Shown here piece by piece: positions 44,430 to 57,950 of a stretch of 64,000 nt of DNA. The notes below the pieces were generated by a model. The model worked only from the letters and a program-made list of their open reading frames with translations, had not been told where the DNA came from and made no database searches. How positions within the stretch are numbered: the stretch's first letter is position 1; each line of letters begins with the position of its first letter. The position numbers were made by a program, and so were the translations under genes. Source of the DNA: Physcomitrium patens (Eukaryota > Streptophyta > Bryopsida > Funariales > Funariaceae); assembly GCF_000002425.4 (NCBI RefSeq), contig NC_037270.1, positions 11,916,494 through 11,980,493 on the forward strand. Direction: 5' to 3'.

Positions 44430-45545
44430 GATTTAGATCCAAACCAAGTAGTAGAAAAAGAAGGAGAGAATCCAAAATCTCCTAACTCTTTTGTAGAAAT
44501 AAACCAAGAGGAAGGAGAATTAAGATCCAACTTATCTTTAATAGATTTTGAAAATGAACTTCCTTCCAATCTTATACCAATAAATCTCTTGGTTTAATCA
44601 AAGGATTTATTCATTATAATTCTAGAAGGATTTTAAGTAACTTCAATTCCTCACAATTTGCCCATTTTCAAGGACATTAGAAATGATGATTCATCCATAC
44701 ATATAAAGAGGTTCATAAAACTTTTCACAAAATATTTAATTACAAATTCAAAGTACTATCTAATATGGTTTTCAAATATCCTAAAAGATGGAGCCTATGA
44801 ATGGTGTGGAAACTATTTCTCCAAACTTTTAAGAACTAAGACATACTAATGAGAGCATTCTTTAAAACAAAGTAATGCCATCATGGCCCTTTTTTCTTTT
44901 AAACAAGGAAAACAAGAAAAAATTGTCGCATATATTAGGCTATTTGAATTAATAGTCATTAGATTTGTAAGAATCCTTCTAACAGACAACACCTTTATCC
45001 ACTTCTTTATCCAAGGATTCAATAGTGAAAGTACTATTAAGAAAATATTAAAAGATCAAACAAAAAATCAAGAAGATGATAAAAAATCAGCAATGATGAT
45101 TGAAGAGATTGAGAATCAATAAAAAAAAGATGTAGAATAAGGAAGATCATAGGATCCTTGGTTTTATATCTATCTATGCCAAAAATGTAAGAAGCTCCCA
45201 ATGACATTTCCATGGATAGATTAGTAACCATTTTCAATCTATGGGCCATTTTCCTTCACCTTTAGATGTTAGATAATGACTTAACCTCTCAAAACTCACT
45301 TATCCAAAGGATAGAAATAGATGGAAGGACAAAATAAAAAATGAAGTCATTTAAAGCCAAACGGGATCCTATGATCAATTTGTATATTAAATGAAGATGA
45401 TGCAAGATAAAATGACCTTGTTGATGAAGAATCAAAATTCCAACCAAGCTCTACTACTTATAAAATTGAGTAGGCACACTTCAAGGTTGTGGTGCACTCA
45501 ATGTAATTAATCAAGTTATATTAGACAATTTTGCTCTATATCATA
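44430..45545 (+). pseudogene. gag remnant of another retroelement
   Basis: Reads GENPKSPNSFVEINQEEGEL, then PIFKDIRNDDSSIHIKRF, NILKDGAYEWCGNYF and HFFIQGFNSESTIKKILKD. This is the helical capsid pattern of retrotransposon gag, with its W/Y-rich centre. A CCHC knuckle is visible at about 45,490-45,535 (W-C-TQ-C-x4-Y-IRQF-C) with the His changed to Tyr. Stops and a frame change near 44,850. It differs from the two gypsy gag types above, so it is a third family. Confidence 0.6.
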
Positions 45546-46437
45546 AGGACATCAACAAAATTTTGGAAGACAACAATCTTATATTTCTTCTCATAGAAAC
45601 CAAGTCAACATAGAAATTGACTTATGATTTTCATCCAACATAACATCTTGTTGATGTAACTCAATCCACATATAATGGACATAATATTTTCATCCAATGT
45701 GGCATCTTATGACATAATTCAATCCACTTGGCATTTTAAAAAAATTTTAAAACTAAAAATAAAATATTTATATTTTAGAAGTTAAATTTATATTTTAATC
45801 TATTTAGTACTAATATAGCATAGAGTTTTTTTTATTTTTTTATTTTTTTTTAAATGTTAAAATTTCAAATAGGTATTATTATAATACAATATTGGAATTT
45901 AAGATTTATACTAAGATTACTAATATAAGATCACATTAAGATTCAATATGAGATTAAAATTTCAGAGTCTAAATTGTATGATTAATAAAATAAAATGTGA
46001 GTTGTAATTTTATATTTTCATATATAAAAATATTTTTTAGAATGAAAGTGAATGAAGAACCTGAGGGTAGGTTGATGGGACATTCCATAACATGGCATTA
46101 TCATAGTTATCTTGACTAGTTTAAAAAAAAAACAAAATAATTCTCATTTCAAGCCAAAACAACACTTAAACATGATTAATTCATTTCATTCTAGCATGTA
46201 AAAATAAATTCAATTATTAAGAATTTTTTTTTTTTGATATTTTTTTGTATCTAATCACTAATAATAAAAATAAGGCAATCATATTTGTCTCATCTATTTT
46301 TGCAAATTTTTGCTCACCGTCTTCTATATTTAAGAAAACACATGGTTGAACTTGATTAGAGAGGTTGTGGATCTCATCTGCACTTGTGCCAATTTTATCA
46401 AAAATTTTAAAAACAAATGTTAATTGAAAGAAGATGT

Positions 46438-46487
46438 ATGGAGTGTCTGCAGCCCACAATGCATGGAGTGTCTGCAGCCCACAATGC
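46438..46487. repeat. Perfect 2 x 25-bp tandem duplication
   Basis: The unit ATGGAGTGTCTGCAGCCCAC plus AATGC is repeated exactly twice and followed by ATGC. The GC-richer unit stands out in AT-rich surroundings; the identity implies a recent event. Confidence 0.9.
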
Positions 46488-47733
46488 ATGCTATAACTTT
46501 CATAATGAAATAGTACAACCAACAGAGACTCATAAACATAGCCAAGGTTGTGATACAAATAAAACTTCCAAGTATATAGAACCTATTGGCTCAATGTAGG
46601 TTATTGGACATTATATTTTAGGATATTAAGAATACCACCATAAATTTGAGACACTAACAAAAATCTTTTGGCTCAAGTCGTGTTAATTACTAAGCAGATG
46701 TATCAATTTTGAAAAAAGTGTAGTTGATCCAAGAGCACACTATAAATATCCTTATGAATTAATATATAGTATTTTGCATCCACTCAATGTGTACAAGGAC
46801 TAGTTTATAGGAGAAATTAGGGTACTATTTTTGAACCTACTCTACCATTACCAAGCTACTTGATGCAACAAATATTGTATTTTTTGGTTAAAAATTATCT
46901 TTTATTTTTTTTAACGAATAAGATATAATCCTTCTTCTACCACTTTTCATTACAAGAATGAGTGGTAAGGTGGAATATGTCATTTTTCCACTAATAATTA
47001 CATTCAATGAAATTTTATAAATTCAATGTCATTTGTTATAAGATTATGACAAAAGAGTTTAAAAATATAGGATTTGCATAGGATATATAAATTTAAAATC
47101 TAAAATCATCTAGATTATATAAGATTCAAAAAATTGGCATTGGAGTATGTAAAGAGAAGGTAGATTTAAGAATTCATATAAAACAAATTAAATTAGATGT
47201 GGAGTGTGAAGATAAAGAATTGAAGGCAATAACTTAAGTGATATTGGATTAATTAATAAGAAATTAATACTTGTGCAATGCATTAGATAAGAAGTCATTA
47301 ACACTTATATAATCAATTGATTGTACATATACGAATTTACCTCCAAAGTGACATGTAAATGATTTAGTAGATTTTTGATATGATATGAACTACCACATTG
47401 CAGCAACATTAGCAAAGGTGTTACACGAGACAATTTTTTATAAGTACAGTTTTAATTTAACATACTTGAATTATTTTATAACAATTATATCTAATATAGT
47501 TTAGGTCATTTATACATTCTAGTTTAATTTTTTGAATAATAAATATAAAAGAAAGATACATCTTTTATAATAACAATAAATATTAAAGAAGTCTTAATAG
47601 CCTAGGAATGTCATAGGAACATGGCTATTAGCATCCATATTATCATTCAGAAGATCTCATTTTACATATAGATTATAACTTTCACACAAATTCATAAAAT
47701 AGTAAAATATAAAGAGAGATAAATTATCCAAAC

Positions 47734-47737
<4 letters not shown>

Positions 47738-47766
<29 letters not shown>
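47738..47766. repeat. (TA)n microsatellite
   Basis: Pure TA run followed by ATAATAAAAT. Confidence 0.9.
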
Positions 47767-47769
<3 letters not shown>

Positions 47770-47900
47770 AAATTATATTTTCTCTACAATATTTTATTAA
47801 AATTATATGTATTATACACTGCATCAATAGCATAATTGATAATTTTTATTCATTTTCCCATGCATAACGGAGTGTTTAGAAAGCAAGGCATACTGAATTT

Positions 47901-49560
47901 TGTTAAAGATGGTATTATACCTGTTGGTTTAATTGTTGCCATGTAGAAAAGAGGATGAAGATGCATATTTTGTGAAGATGCTTGCATTTGGTAAGAGAGT
48001 GAGCAAGGTTAATGCACAAAAAACTATCCTAGGAGTGTTGCAAACAAGAGATAACCTTGACTTAATTTTCAAATCAGGTACTAGTTTGCAACTAATTTCC
48101 CACTTGATACCCCCCCCCCCCTTTCCTTTAAAGTAGAGCAGTAAAAAGAAAGAATGAGAAATGTACATGGCAAGATGCTCCAAGGTTGGATAGGCCAATG
48201 CAGTTGCATACACCACATGTAAATGGAAGAGCATAACTCAGAGCCCGATGTCTAATTAGTTGTAATTATGGATTGCCCAACTTCGGGCACCCTAATATTT
48301 TCGGGCAGCCTAATATTTTGTGGACAACCTAATTCCGGGTTGTCTGCCATCCAAGTGCCCACAAAATATGGGGCTGCTACGCACCATACATCTCCATCGA
48401 CACACATATATGTCGACAGATGACGGAAAAAGGTCAGAGTGCGAGCTGGGTTCCTATTCAGCAAAATTGAAGAAATGGAGTAATCCTCTCCAAAGACCGT
48501 CGACATCTTTCCATCCGTTCTCACTCTCTTTTCATCTCTTTTCCAAAAAAACGAGGCGGCCAGGTCCTCGTAAGCCAACAAAAAGATGCAGGTAGTAAAA
48601 CAGAGATGGTGGGAAGAGGTGTCAAGCAGGCAACAATTTTTTGGTATGAAGGGAGGCAGCAGCTAGTTAATAGAGAATCTCAGACATCGAGAGGCCACTA
48701 GGGACTAGACACCCATGGATGTAACCTTACTTCTTTACTGATCACAAGTATTTTTATTAGCAGATGTAGGGGACATGAGCGGAGAAATTCATGAGGGGGG
48801 TGGGCATGTTTGGTTGTCAAGAATGCTCTTGGGCCCACCTGGCTTCGGGGTCCGAGAGCAGCGGTGACTGGGTGATGTAAAAGTTTGCAGGCGAACAGGG
48901 GAAGTGGAGAAGCGGGGGATATCCTGGACTCATTACAGGGTATCCTGCTGTCGGCACAGATATTGATGGTGGGTTCAGATAGAACCCTGAAAACTCTCAC
49001 CAACGAGAGCGACTGGATTGAGCCCCGGCTAATGTGATCAACGCTCGATGGACAAGAAACATAGCAGCATTGAAACCAGGCAAAAGTGAGAGGGGTGGGA
49101 GTGGAATATCAATTCTTGTGAAAAAGCCCAGTATTTGGAATTACCCACAAATTTTTGTGCAGATACGATGTGACCATCTAGCCTCCACGCTCACTATGTA
49201 TTGCTTCTTAATGCACTGCCGACTGCTAATGAATTCATCACTTGCAGATTTCTCCTTCTTGGTTAGATTGGTGATCTGTAGGCATGGATCTGTGCCTAAT
49301 ACTCCAATTCCGCGTGAAGATTTTCCACTGCACCTAGCACTTCAGAAAAGGGGGCAATACTCGGCACACTGAAAGTACGAGACTTTCCCTCAACGTCCTC
49401 AAAGCTGGTCTACACCAACCCCTTCGAAGATCACCTATTAACAGAAATTAAACTCTACAGACTGATGGTTCTTGCATTCCCCATGCAAGGTCTCTTCGAA
49501 GTTTCACATAAGGTACTGCTCTACCTCATTAAGAAAGAGGAGGCGCATGTTTGATGAGAG
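47901..49560. other. Balanced-GC stretch without a recognised gene
   Basis: Composition is gene-like from about 48,000. Open frames on both strands are short and unrelated. It contains a C12 run (48,110-48,121) and an imperfect repeat, CGGGCACCCTAATATTTT and CGGGCAGCCTAATATTTT, at 48,285-48,320. It may hold non-coding transcripts or gene debris. Confidence 0.4.
48285..48320. repeat. 18-bp imperfect tandem repeat
   Basis: Two adjacent copies of TTCGGGCASCCTAATATT differ at one base. A third diverged copy (TTGTGGACAACCTAATTCC) follows. Confidence 0.7.
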
Positions 49561-50059
49561 AGATGTGTATATTGAATCCAACATTTAAAGAAATCGAAAG
49601 TACAAAGTACAAAGTAAAGTGATTGTGGAAGTTCGCACTGTCAGTTTAACCGGGTGCAAAACCTTTCTTGGTCTCTTTACACCAATTCCTCTCATCGCTA
49701 TAATTTTTTCCGGCACCTTCGCAACCACAGAACAATCTCTAATTCTCATGACCAAATCTGTGAATCTCTGCAGACTTCAGCTCCCGAGCTATTGGGAATG
49801 CAACTGTAACATCTCTGATCTGATGACTCCCGGTCTCCTCACATAATCTTTCTTCACGCGACTTTTCCTTCAGTTTCATAGCTGTTGTCATCTTGTTTTG
49901 CTTTTCTTTGCTTCTACCCGTTTTTGTTTTTGTTTCCAAATTTCCCTCTTTGGGAATCGTCGTTAGACATGGTAGATCCAAGCATCGATAATTCCAGATA
50001 CCATACTATGTTACCCAATGTGCATGAAGCTGAGCATCGCCTGTGAAGTTGAGGATGAA
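49561..50059 (-). other. Downstream flank and probable 3' UTR of the ARF gene
   Basis: Lies after the ARF stop on the minus strand. No other reading frame is convincing. Confidence 0.45.
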
Positions 50060-50806
<747 letters not shown>

Positions 50807-51400
50807 CCGTTAAGCCTTAAAGAATGCGCTAAAACAGCTATCCGGAAGAAACCGAATAACAAATATCCCCAAACAAATGCAGCAGAGAACAGAGCTGGAG
50901 GAGGAACTTGGGGGCGGGGAGGCGATGATCCGACAGAGAACTCGGATTGACTGACGGTGTCAGACCAAAACAAAGCGGGTGAATCAGCGAACCGATGACG
51001 CACGGATTTATAATTGAGTGCGACAGAGGGCGTAGGCTGCAAGCAAAATCCACCCTTGACGCAGGAGGACCAATGAGGGAAAGTCAAAGTGTCCTGGAAG
51101 TTCGGCCGCGGACGACGATCGAGAGCAACTTGCATGGCACTCAAGCACTGGCGCTTTGGAATTCACTCATCGGGCGATTCGTCGAAGTGGATTCGGCACT
51201 GCGAGCGCATCATGCCTGCACTCTTGGCAACTCTCAGCGGCGCTTCTGCGTGACCCTTCATACGATGCCTCATGTGTGCTCATGCTGTGTTTTTCCTTCA
51301 TGAATTTCCAGCCTCTTCTTCTCATGTTGCTTTTGTATTCTGTGCCAAGATTGTGTTTTGATTTCTTTTTCTTTTTCATGTTGGTTGATTTTAGTTAAGA
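50807..51400 (-). promoter_or_regulatory. 5' UTR and promoter region of the ARF gene
   Basis: Balanced GC persists to about 51,300 and then drops sharply. A TATA-like TTTATAAT lies near 51,005 on the plus strand. Frames here look incidental. Confidence 0.45.
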
Positions 51401-52770
51401 TTGACAAGATGTCGGTGGTCTATCCTTTTTTGTCAAGCATAGAAGAAGGTTTTTACTTTATAATCAAATAATAAGTTTGTAATATCTAGAATATAATTAC
51501 AGACTTGTTATTTTAGAATTGCTTAAAAATCTATTACTTATTGTCGCAAGATCTAGCATTTCGTTGTCACCATTTTAATAGCTGATAAGACATGTATCAG
51601 CAGGTTTATATATATATATATATATATATATTTAATATTTTTTATTTTAATAAATTTAATTTTTAACTAAGCCATCAATTGCATTGGCATAGTGGTGATT
51701 CTAAATTATTACAAAAACAATTATTTGATTTATCATTGATTAGCCAAATTTTGTTAAATTCCCATTTTTTTTAATTATCAAATCTATTAAGACTCTTAAA
51801 TAAATACTCTATTTCTCTCCCTCTCTAAATAAGTTGTAATGGTTGCTTCCGCTTATCTATCTTCAAGAGAACGTACATTGTAACAAGCCACATAAAACTT
51901 TGTATGAAGAGATTGTAAATAGTCACTCTACTTGTAATCAACTACCATATGGTTATTAATGGCTATTAATGCAATGATCTCTTACAAAAAAAAATGTTTA
52001 CCTTGATTTAAATAATTGTTTGTAATTTCTAGATATGAATAAGAATTTTCTTACAATTGTATGTGATTTATGATGCTGATTTTTCAATACAAATTTTCAC
52101 AAAAGTTCTCTTTTATCTTTAATACTATTGCAAAATTTGCACAAAAAATATTCTTTTAAAATATTGCCACAGTATCTAGTACAAATCTTAATGGTACAAT
52201 TATTTATTCCATGAGAATATTAAGTTTATAATTACTATATATATTAAGTCTCTATAAAATTACTTTTGACATATCAACCACCTTATTTTATTTCAACCAT
52301 GAAAAGATGGTTTTTTTAGTTGAGTAATAATTTAATTTCTAATTTTAATTTAAATAAATTAAATATCTGTAAATAAAAGTGCAAAAATGTAACCAAAGTT
52401 ATTTTTTAAACCTTGTAAGATTTTTAAATATCTTGTAGGAAAAAAATCATCCAATCACTAATTCTTTATTAATTGTTGGATTGATCTCAAAGTAAAGTTT
52501 AGATAAGATATATCTCTTTATTTCTTTAACTCTTTAATTTCTTCATACTTTTATATTCTAACTCTTGGTCTAATTTTTTTTTTATAAATTATATGCTAAT
52601 ATTTATTATTAAAATTACTTATTTAAATTAGTAATTTGGAAAATGGTTATTTTTTGGAAAGAACTAATTTATATATTAATATTTCTAAAAAAGAAAGAAA
52701 ATAGAGAAAGTAAAATAAAAAGATGTAGTTGTATCATAGAAAAGAACTAAAATAACTCTTGCCAAATACA
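51401..52770. other. AT-rich intergenic stretch
   Basis: No gene or clear element. TA microsatellite at 51,606-51,632. Confidence 0.5.
51606..51632. repeat. (TA)n microsatellite
   Basis: Pure TA dinucleotide run. Confidence 0.9.
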
Positions 52771-52779
52771 AAGATGTTA

Positions 52780-53208
52780 GGGAAAATATCCTACTTGCCC
52801 TTCAAATATGTTGAAATATCAAGTATACCTCTACATTCTTGATAATAGCAAATGTACCCCTCAAAATTTTGATATTATCAAAATATCCTTGAGTGATAAA
52901 GTATCCAAAAACCACTGGATTCCATTATTGATTTTTGTGTTTTATATCCGGCATAAATCTCGTGCCTTTATGGTGTGCCTTGAATTGTTTTTGTTTGTTC
53001 TGCACTCTTGGGCAGCCCTCTAGTCATTTGTCCTCCGTCCCCGCAGCGCCCTCGTCCTCCTCCGTGACACCCTCCGCTTCGAATGGACATGGAAAACCTC
53101 TCTTTGAGATTCCACGAAATGTCACACAAATACACTGAGATGACACAACAGGTGGAGGAGCTCACGCGAGGCTCCAAGTCAAAGTCAGGATGGAGCTCCG
53201 AATAGAAG
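52780..53208 (+). repeat. Left terminal inverted repeat of the MULE
   Basis: The outer part is AT-rich (CCTTCAAATATGTTGAAAT, CAAAATTTTGATATTATC). The inner part from about 53,020 is GC-rich coding-like sequence that ends at GAATAGAAG. Confidence 0.85.
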
Positions 53209-53823
53209 AACGTGACAAAATCTTTTTAATCAAAGGATCATCATGACAACACTGTGAAGGCAGTAGCAGAGCAACACAAGATAGAGCCATCGCCCCTGCC
53301 TCGAATCAAGATAAGCAAACCTAGGGATGGGCCTGGTCTTCCTGCTTGAAAGACATCTAAATCTGATGCTCTGCTCTCAAAGACGCCGAGAACGGTCACA
53401 ACTATTCTTTCCAAGACCTTGAAGGCGGATCTCCTCTCAGCTCTTAAGACACCTGAAGCAGCTGACCTCAAGTTACAACTTTCGAAGACACCGATATTAG
53501 ATTCCCAACCAACGACGGCGGTTGTAACTCCCAGCGTACCCGTGAAGATTGAAGTGATCGAGACTCTACCACAATAACACATGTTGAAGGTGGCTCCGGA
53601 AACTTTGAAGGATAAAGCGCCATTAATGCCCACCACGCGATCTGAGAAAGATGTAGTACCGGAGACAAATGGCACCAGAGATGGAAGTTACAAGGATCGT
53701 TGTAAAGAGGAAGGTTCCATCACTATCCATCGCAGACGAATGGGCCGATCGTTGTCTCCCGATCACGTCCACCCTCGTCGTCGCAACAAAGATTTGGACC
53801 AAGTGTCAGTCACTATGTGTTGA
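53083..53823 (+). pseudogene. Captured gene-like sequence in the MULE
   Basis: One plus frame stays open apart from five stops (near 53,203, 53,227, 53,347, 53,574 and at the end). It starts MDMENLSLRFHEMSHKYTEM and continues with QQVEELTRGSKSKSG, SPLPRIKISKPRDGPGLP, TPILDSQPTTAVVTPSVPV and RRRMGRSLSPDHVHPRRR. It is rich in Ser/Thr/Pro/Lys with a short helical start. No family is recognised. The first 40 codons lie in the inverted repeat and are therefore present twice. It is probably a processed or fragmentary copy of a host gene. Confidence 0.5.
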
Positions 53824-54630
53824 TCGTCAGCTCTCGCAACCTTCAAGCTTGCAGGATTCTCTTTCATTTGTTTCTTGCTGCCATGCCAAACACCTCACAA
53901 GGTAAAGCGTGAAAGGCCTCAAAAGTTGGACGCATGCCATCCCTCGATCGATCAGTTGCTGATGCGATCCCAACTGACAACAATTGACACTGAAAGATTC
54001 ACCCTACATCTGTTCCATTGCCACCGCATTGGCCACCTGCTTTTCCAAGCCTGACGTCGAAGCACAAGGTTGGAATCAGACTAGGCAAAACTCGGCGTGA
54101 CTGTGGGGGAACTGCAAAAGAGCACGCACGCGGTGGAGAGATTTACTGCTTGAAGAAGCCTGGAAGCCAGTAGGGGTCAAGAATAATTCACAGAAACGTG
54201 CGTGGATCGATCTAACTCAAGCAGACAGAGACATTTTTATTGAGAATTCCACAAATAAAGGATGGTTACCAAATTTCAATTCCTCAATGGCCTTGTTCCA
54301 GGCCTTTCCACTCCGGTGTGCATCTTGGAAATCATTTTGTACTTGCACGTTACACTCGCAAGAAGATCTGATCACACCCGACTTGCAATCAGCTTCGCAC
54401 ACTTCAATCACTGTGTTCATCCCTCTGATTCCGAGTTGGTGCATCCTTGATGACCACTCACGTCTTTAATCGCGGCAAGAACACAATCAATGTGCTGACC
54501 CAGGAATAACTAGGAGAAGGAGCTTTACCATTATTTTGTTCATACAATTGGTTTTAGGATTTTAGGGTCGTAATTGAGAGCACCCTTGCAGGTTTTGTTT
54601 AAGAACTTTAGTGGAGTGGCTTTGGTGAAT
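53824..54630. other. MULE interior without a recognised frame
   Basis: Balanced GC and no clear protein on either strand; possibly further captured exons or introns. Confidence 0.4.
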
Positions 54631-55023
54631 CTTCTATTCGGAGCTCCATCCTGACTTTGACTTGGAGCCTCGCGTAAGCTCCTCCACCTGTTGTGTCATC
54701 TCAGTGTATTTATGTGATATTTCGTGGAATCTCAAAGAGAGGTTTTCCATGTCCATTCGAAGCGGAGGGTGTCACGGAGGAGGACGAGGGTGCTGTGAGG
54801 ACGAAGGACAAATGACTAGAGGGCTGCGGACTGCAGACACAGCTGCCCAAGTGAGCAGAATAATAATGGAAGAGTACAAAAAAACCATAATGGAATCCAG
54901 TGGTTTTTGGATACCTTATCACACTTAAGGATATTTTTTCTATTATCAAAATTTTGAGGGGTACACCTTGAGGGGTATTCTTGACATTTCAACATATTTC
55001 AAGGGTATGTATGATATTTTTCT
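54631..55023 (-). repeat. Right terminal inverted repeat of the MULE
   Basis: Reverse complement of the left arm from CTTCTATTCGG to GATATTTTTCT, with small indels near 54,840-54,900 (393 against 429 bp). Confidence 0.85.
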
Positions 55024-55049
55024 AAGATATTATCTAGTTTTGAATCAAG

Positions 55050-55340
55050 CCTAGGACATAAAAAAAAGATGTTGACAAGACTAAAGATGGTCTTAATCTT
55101 GTCTCTATATATACAAGCTATAAAAAAAATTCTTATAGAAGCTTTTTAGAAATTGCAAGTCTTGTGGTCCAAGCATCAAGTTGTAGGTTGCTTTTAATGT
55201 GACTTTGTAAAAGTATTAAACTTATGGAACAAGCTTCAATAGTTACTTGGCATATTTATAAAAGTCTAAATAACCAATAATAGCCTAGAAAACTTTGTCA
55301 TAGCTCCTTAAAGAAGATATAATCTTTTCAAAATATTTCT
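55050..55340 (-). repeat. LTR fragment with TATA and dyad, minus strand
   Basis: The minus strand has TATATATAGA followed after 10 nt by the 30-nt dyad (55,074-55,103). The upstream part (GCTTCTATAAGAATTTTTTT-like) resembles chromovirus U3. The left end lies close to the MULE insertion site. Confidence 0.6.
55074..55103 (-). promoter_or_regulatory. TATA-proximal dyad/hairpin, minus strand
   Basis: Arms GACAAGATTAAGA and CTTTAGTCTTGTC pair at 10 of 13 positions, with a G-T pair possible, around a 4-nt loop, 10 nt after the start of TATA. Confidence 0.6.
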
Positions 55341-57950
55341 ACGTACTTCTATTTATTTTATATATTATGATACTTTGCTTAAATAGTTTTTTTTAATAAA
55401 TATTTCTTCTTGAGTTAAAAATATTTGTTGGAATAAAGGTTGTTTTAGGTTGTAAACTAATTATGACATCTTTTGTATAATTATTTTAAAAAGTAAAATT
55501 TTATAAATTAAATAAAGAATTCTTGTTCAATTATAGTGATACACTAGCATCTTTTCATCTTTGAGAAGTAGTAAGTGCAAATGAGCATCAACTGTTGGTA
55601 CTCTAATTTTTAAACTATGTGATGTTGTGCTTCAAAGTCCTCATTGATGATCACATCTTTCAACTTTTTGTCTATAAAAATGGCCATAAAAATGTCTTCT
55701 CAGACTGCCTTTTAAGGTTTTGCTTATTGGTTTTTTATACCTCTAATTGAGTGATAGAACTAGAGCTTGGCAAAATTTCTACTTAACACATAAATGCAAG
55801 AAAAAAACCACACATCCAGATTACTAATCAAAAGAGATATTCTAAATTTAGATAGAATTGAGGACAATAATTCAAAAATATTATTATAGATAACATCAAA
55901 TAGCATTAAATTCATTAGATTAAATAGTAGAATGGTTTTTGAGAACAAATCATTATAGAGATTTAACAAGTGTAGATACAAGAAAAAATCAACTAAATCT
56001 AATATTATCTTGTTGGATATACCAATGTAAAAGTAAGATCAAATTTCGTGGTCTACTTTAAGATTCAACATTAACGTATGTATTTATTATTATTATTATT
56101 ATTATTTTCTATATCTCATCTTTCAAGCTTACAAAGAATTGTAAATTTTCTTGTCATACTAAAAAATTATTTTAAAGATTGCAATTTCTGATTTTATGCA
56201 TTTGACTATTACATTAGAGCTTGCAATGATAGAAAATTTAGAACCAATAATGGTAAAAAAATAAATAATAGAAATAAGATTCATATCAAAAACTTTTTTA
56301 TACAATTACAAAAGAATTCAAGATATCTCTGTATAACTATTGAGTGTTTTTGAAGTGATACATATTAATAATACATAATAATGTCTTCTTTTAAAATTAT
56401 AAATCAAAAATAAAAAATAATCAAAATAAACACATAAAATCTATAATTTTTTAGAAGATTTTAAAAAATTCAATTATAAAAGAGCCATAAAAAATATCTC
56501 TTTAATGATAGGAATTCCAACAATATTACAATGTAAGCTTCAAAATCATATCTTCTACTTCTTCCTTTCTTTCTAAATTATTCATTTCTTTATCTACTTA
56601 TGGCATTTATAGCAAACAATATCAAAGTGGTTTTTTATTTTTTTATTTAACCTAATAGTGCTTTATAATCCTTCTATTTTATAATGACTTCTACATCTTC
56701 TCTTTGAATAATTCATATTACAATTTGAAGATGTTAAATTTATTTATTTATTAAGCTTTAGAATTTAAAATAGAGATTGGAATCTTCCAAATGCTACCAT
56801 AAAGAAGAAATTGTGCCCTAATTTCTTATACTAATACTTTTCTTGTCCTTTCATACTTCTTGTTCTAAGATTTATTCTCTTACTTTTTTCTCACTCTCAT
56901 TCTTTTTATTCTTAGTAGATTTAATGTGGAATTGTTATTATTCTAGTTTTAGACTTCTAAAATGTCATGTTCATTTGATTAAAAATTTGTGTTTTTTTTT
57001 GAAGTTTAGCCTTGCAAAGTATACATTAATGTCCTATATTGGTAATAATGGTGGATATTTATATTAATTATGACAATCCCTTGTTGTTGTAGTTGTTGAT
57101 ATAGTAGGTCACATAAATACACATCCAAATAAAATCCTTTTGTAGGTTTAGTGTGCATAGAAAAATATTTTTATATACCTTGTAGTGCTAATCAAAATTT
57201 AGTTGTGAATTATTTTACAATGCAAGTTAAAGATTATTTAGGCTAGTTTAATCTATAGCATTTTTTGACTTATAACTTTATTTACTAAATTGCGGATAGT
57301 GGTTTTTTTAATGGATACTTAAGAATGTGACATAAATATTTATTAAGTCCTAAAAACGCCTCTAATCATGAGTGTATCATGGGATGTTAAATATATATTG
57401 AGGTAGATGATTTAAGTACTTAAATTTGTCTAATTTAAAAAAAAGACCACCAAATCTTGTGTCCTAAATCTATGTAAACTCCCAATAAGCTCTTCTTATG
57501 TTTCACTACCTTCTATCTATAGCAAATATGGTAAAGATAAGAATAAAGAGTAAAAAAATGGTAGATAGGGCTTACACATTTGTACCAAATATTGCATGTT
57601 ATGTGAAATTTATTATCGGGATGTAACAAGCATTTGATTGCAAAAGGATTTTTTGTAGACCTTATAGTTCTTCTTGAAATAAATAAAATACATAAAGTAT
57701 TTATTTATTTTTAATAATTATGATCCTTTTAAAAGCTATATATCAATAAATTTTTACTTTTATCAATTTTAAATTACATCCTTTCCATTGCAAATTTTAT
57801 TCTTAGATGGCCTTACTTAGATAATTTTTAAGGTCATTTACATGTCTTTTACTTGTTTCTAAGAAAATTGAGTATTTTTCAAATTCATAGATATAAGCTC
57901 TACTAAAACTTCTTGATCAATTAGAATAGTTTTAACTCAATATTTTTAAT
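55341..57950. other. AT-rich debris without a supported gene
   Basis: No clear domain was read on either strand. (ATT)n microsatellite near 56,085-56,106. Frames such as 56,843-57,067 have no recognised product. Confidence 0.45.

Larger units (their letters stand above)
45546..47900. other. AT-rich intergenic sequence without a supported gene
   Basis: No domain recognised. It contains a perfect 25-bp tandem duplication (46,438-46,487) and a TA microsatellite (47,738-47,766). Short direct repeats such as GACATAAT/ATCCAACATAACATCTTG occur near 45,640-45,720. Confidence 0.5.
52780..55023. mobile_element. Mutator-like element with gene-like cargo (Pack-MULE)
   Basis: Long terminal inverted repeats (52,780-53,208 and 54,631-55,023) start GGGAAAATATCC and AGAAAAATATCA, the pattern of Mutator ends. 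A 9-bp target duplication flanks them: AAGATGTTA (52,771-52,779) and AAGATATTA (55,024-55,032), one transition apart. No transposase is present, so it is non-autonomous. The interior is GC-rich and gene-like in AT-rich surroundings. The inner roughly 190 bp of the two arms differ at about 7 positions, so the element is not very old. Confidence 0.85.

Noticed and set aside
52780-53208. MULE arms read as two separate small genes (nearly identical 60-80 residue frames)
   Set aside because: The frames are the two copies of the inverted repeat in opposite orientation.
57080-57690. Possible copia integrase on the minus strand
   Set aside because: No catalytic motif could be read; too decayed to claim.
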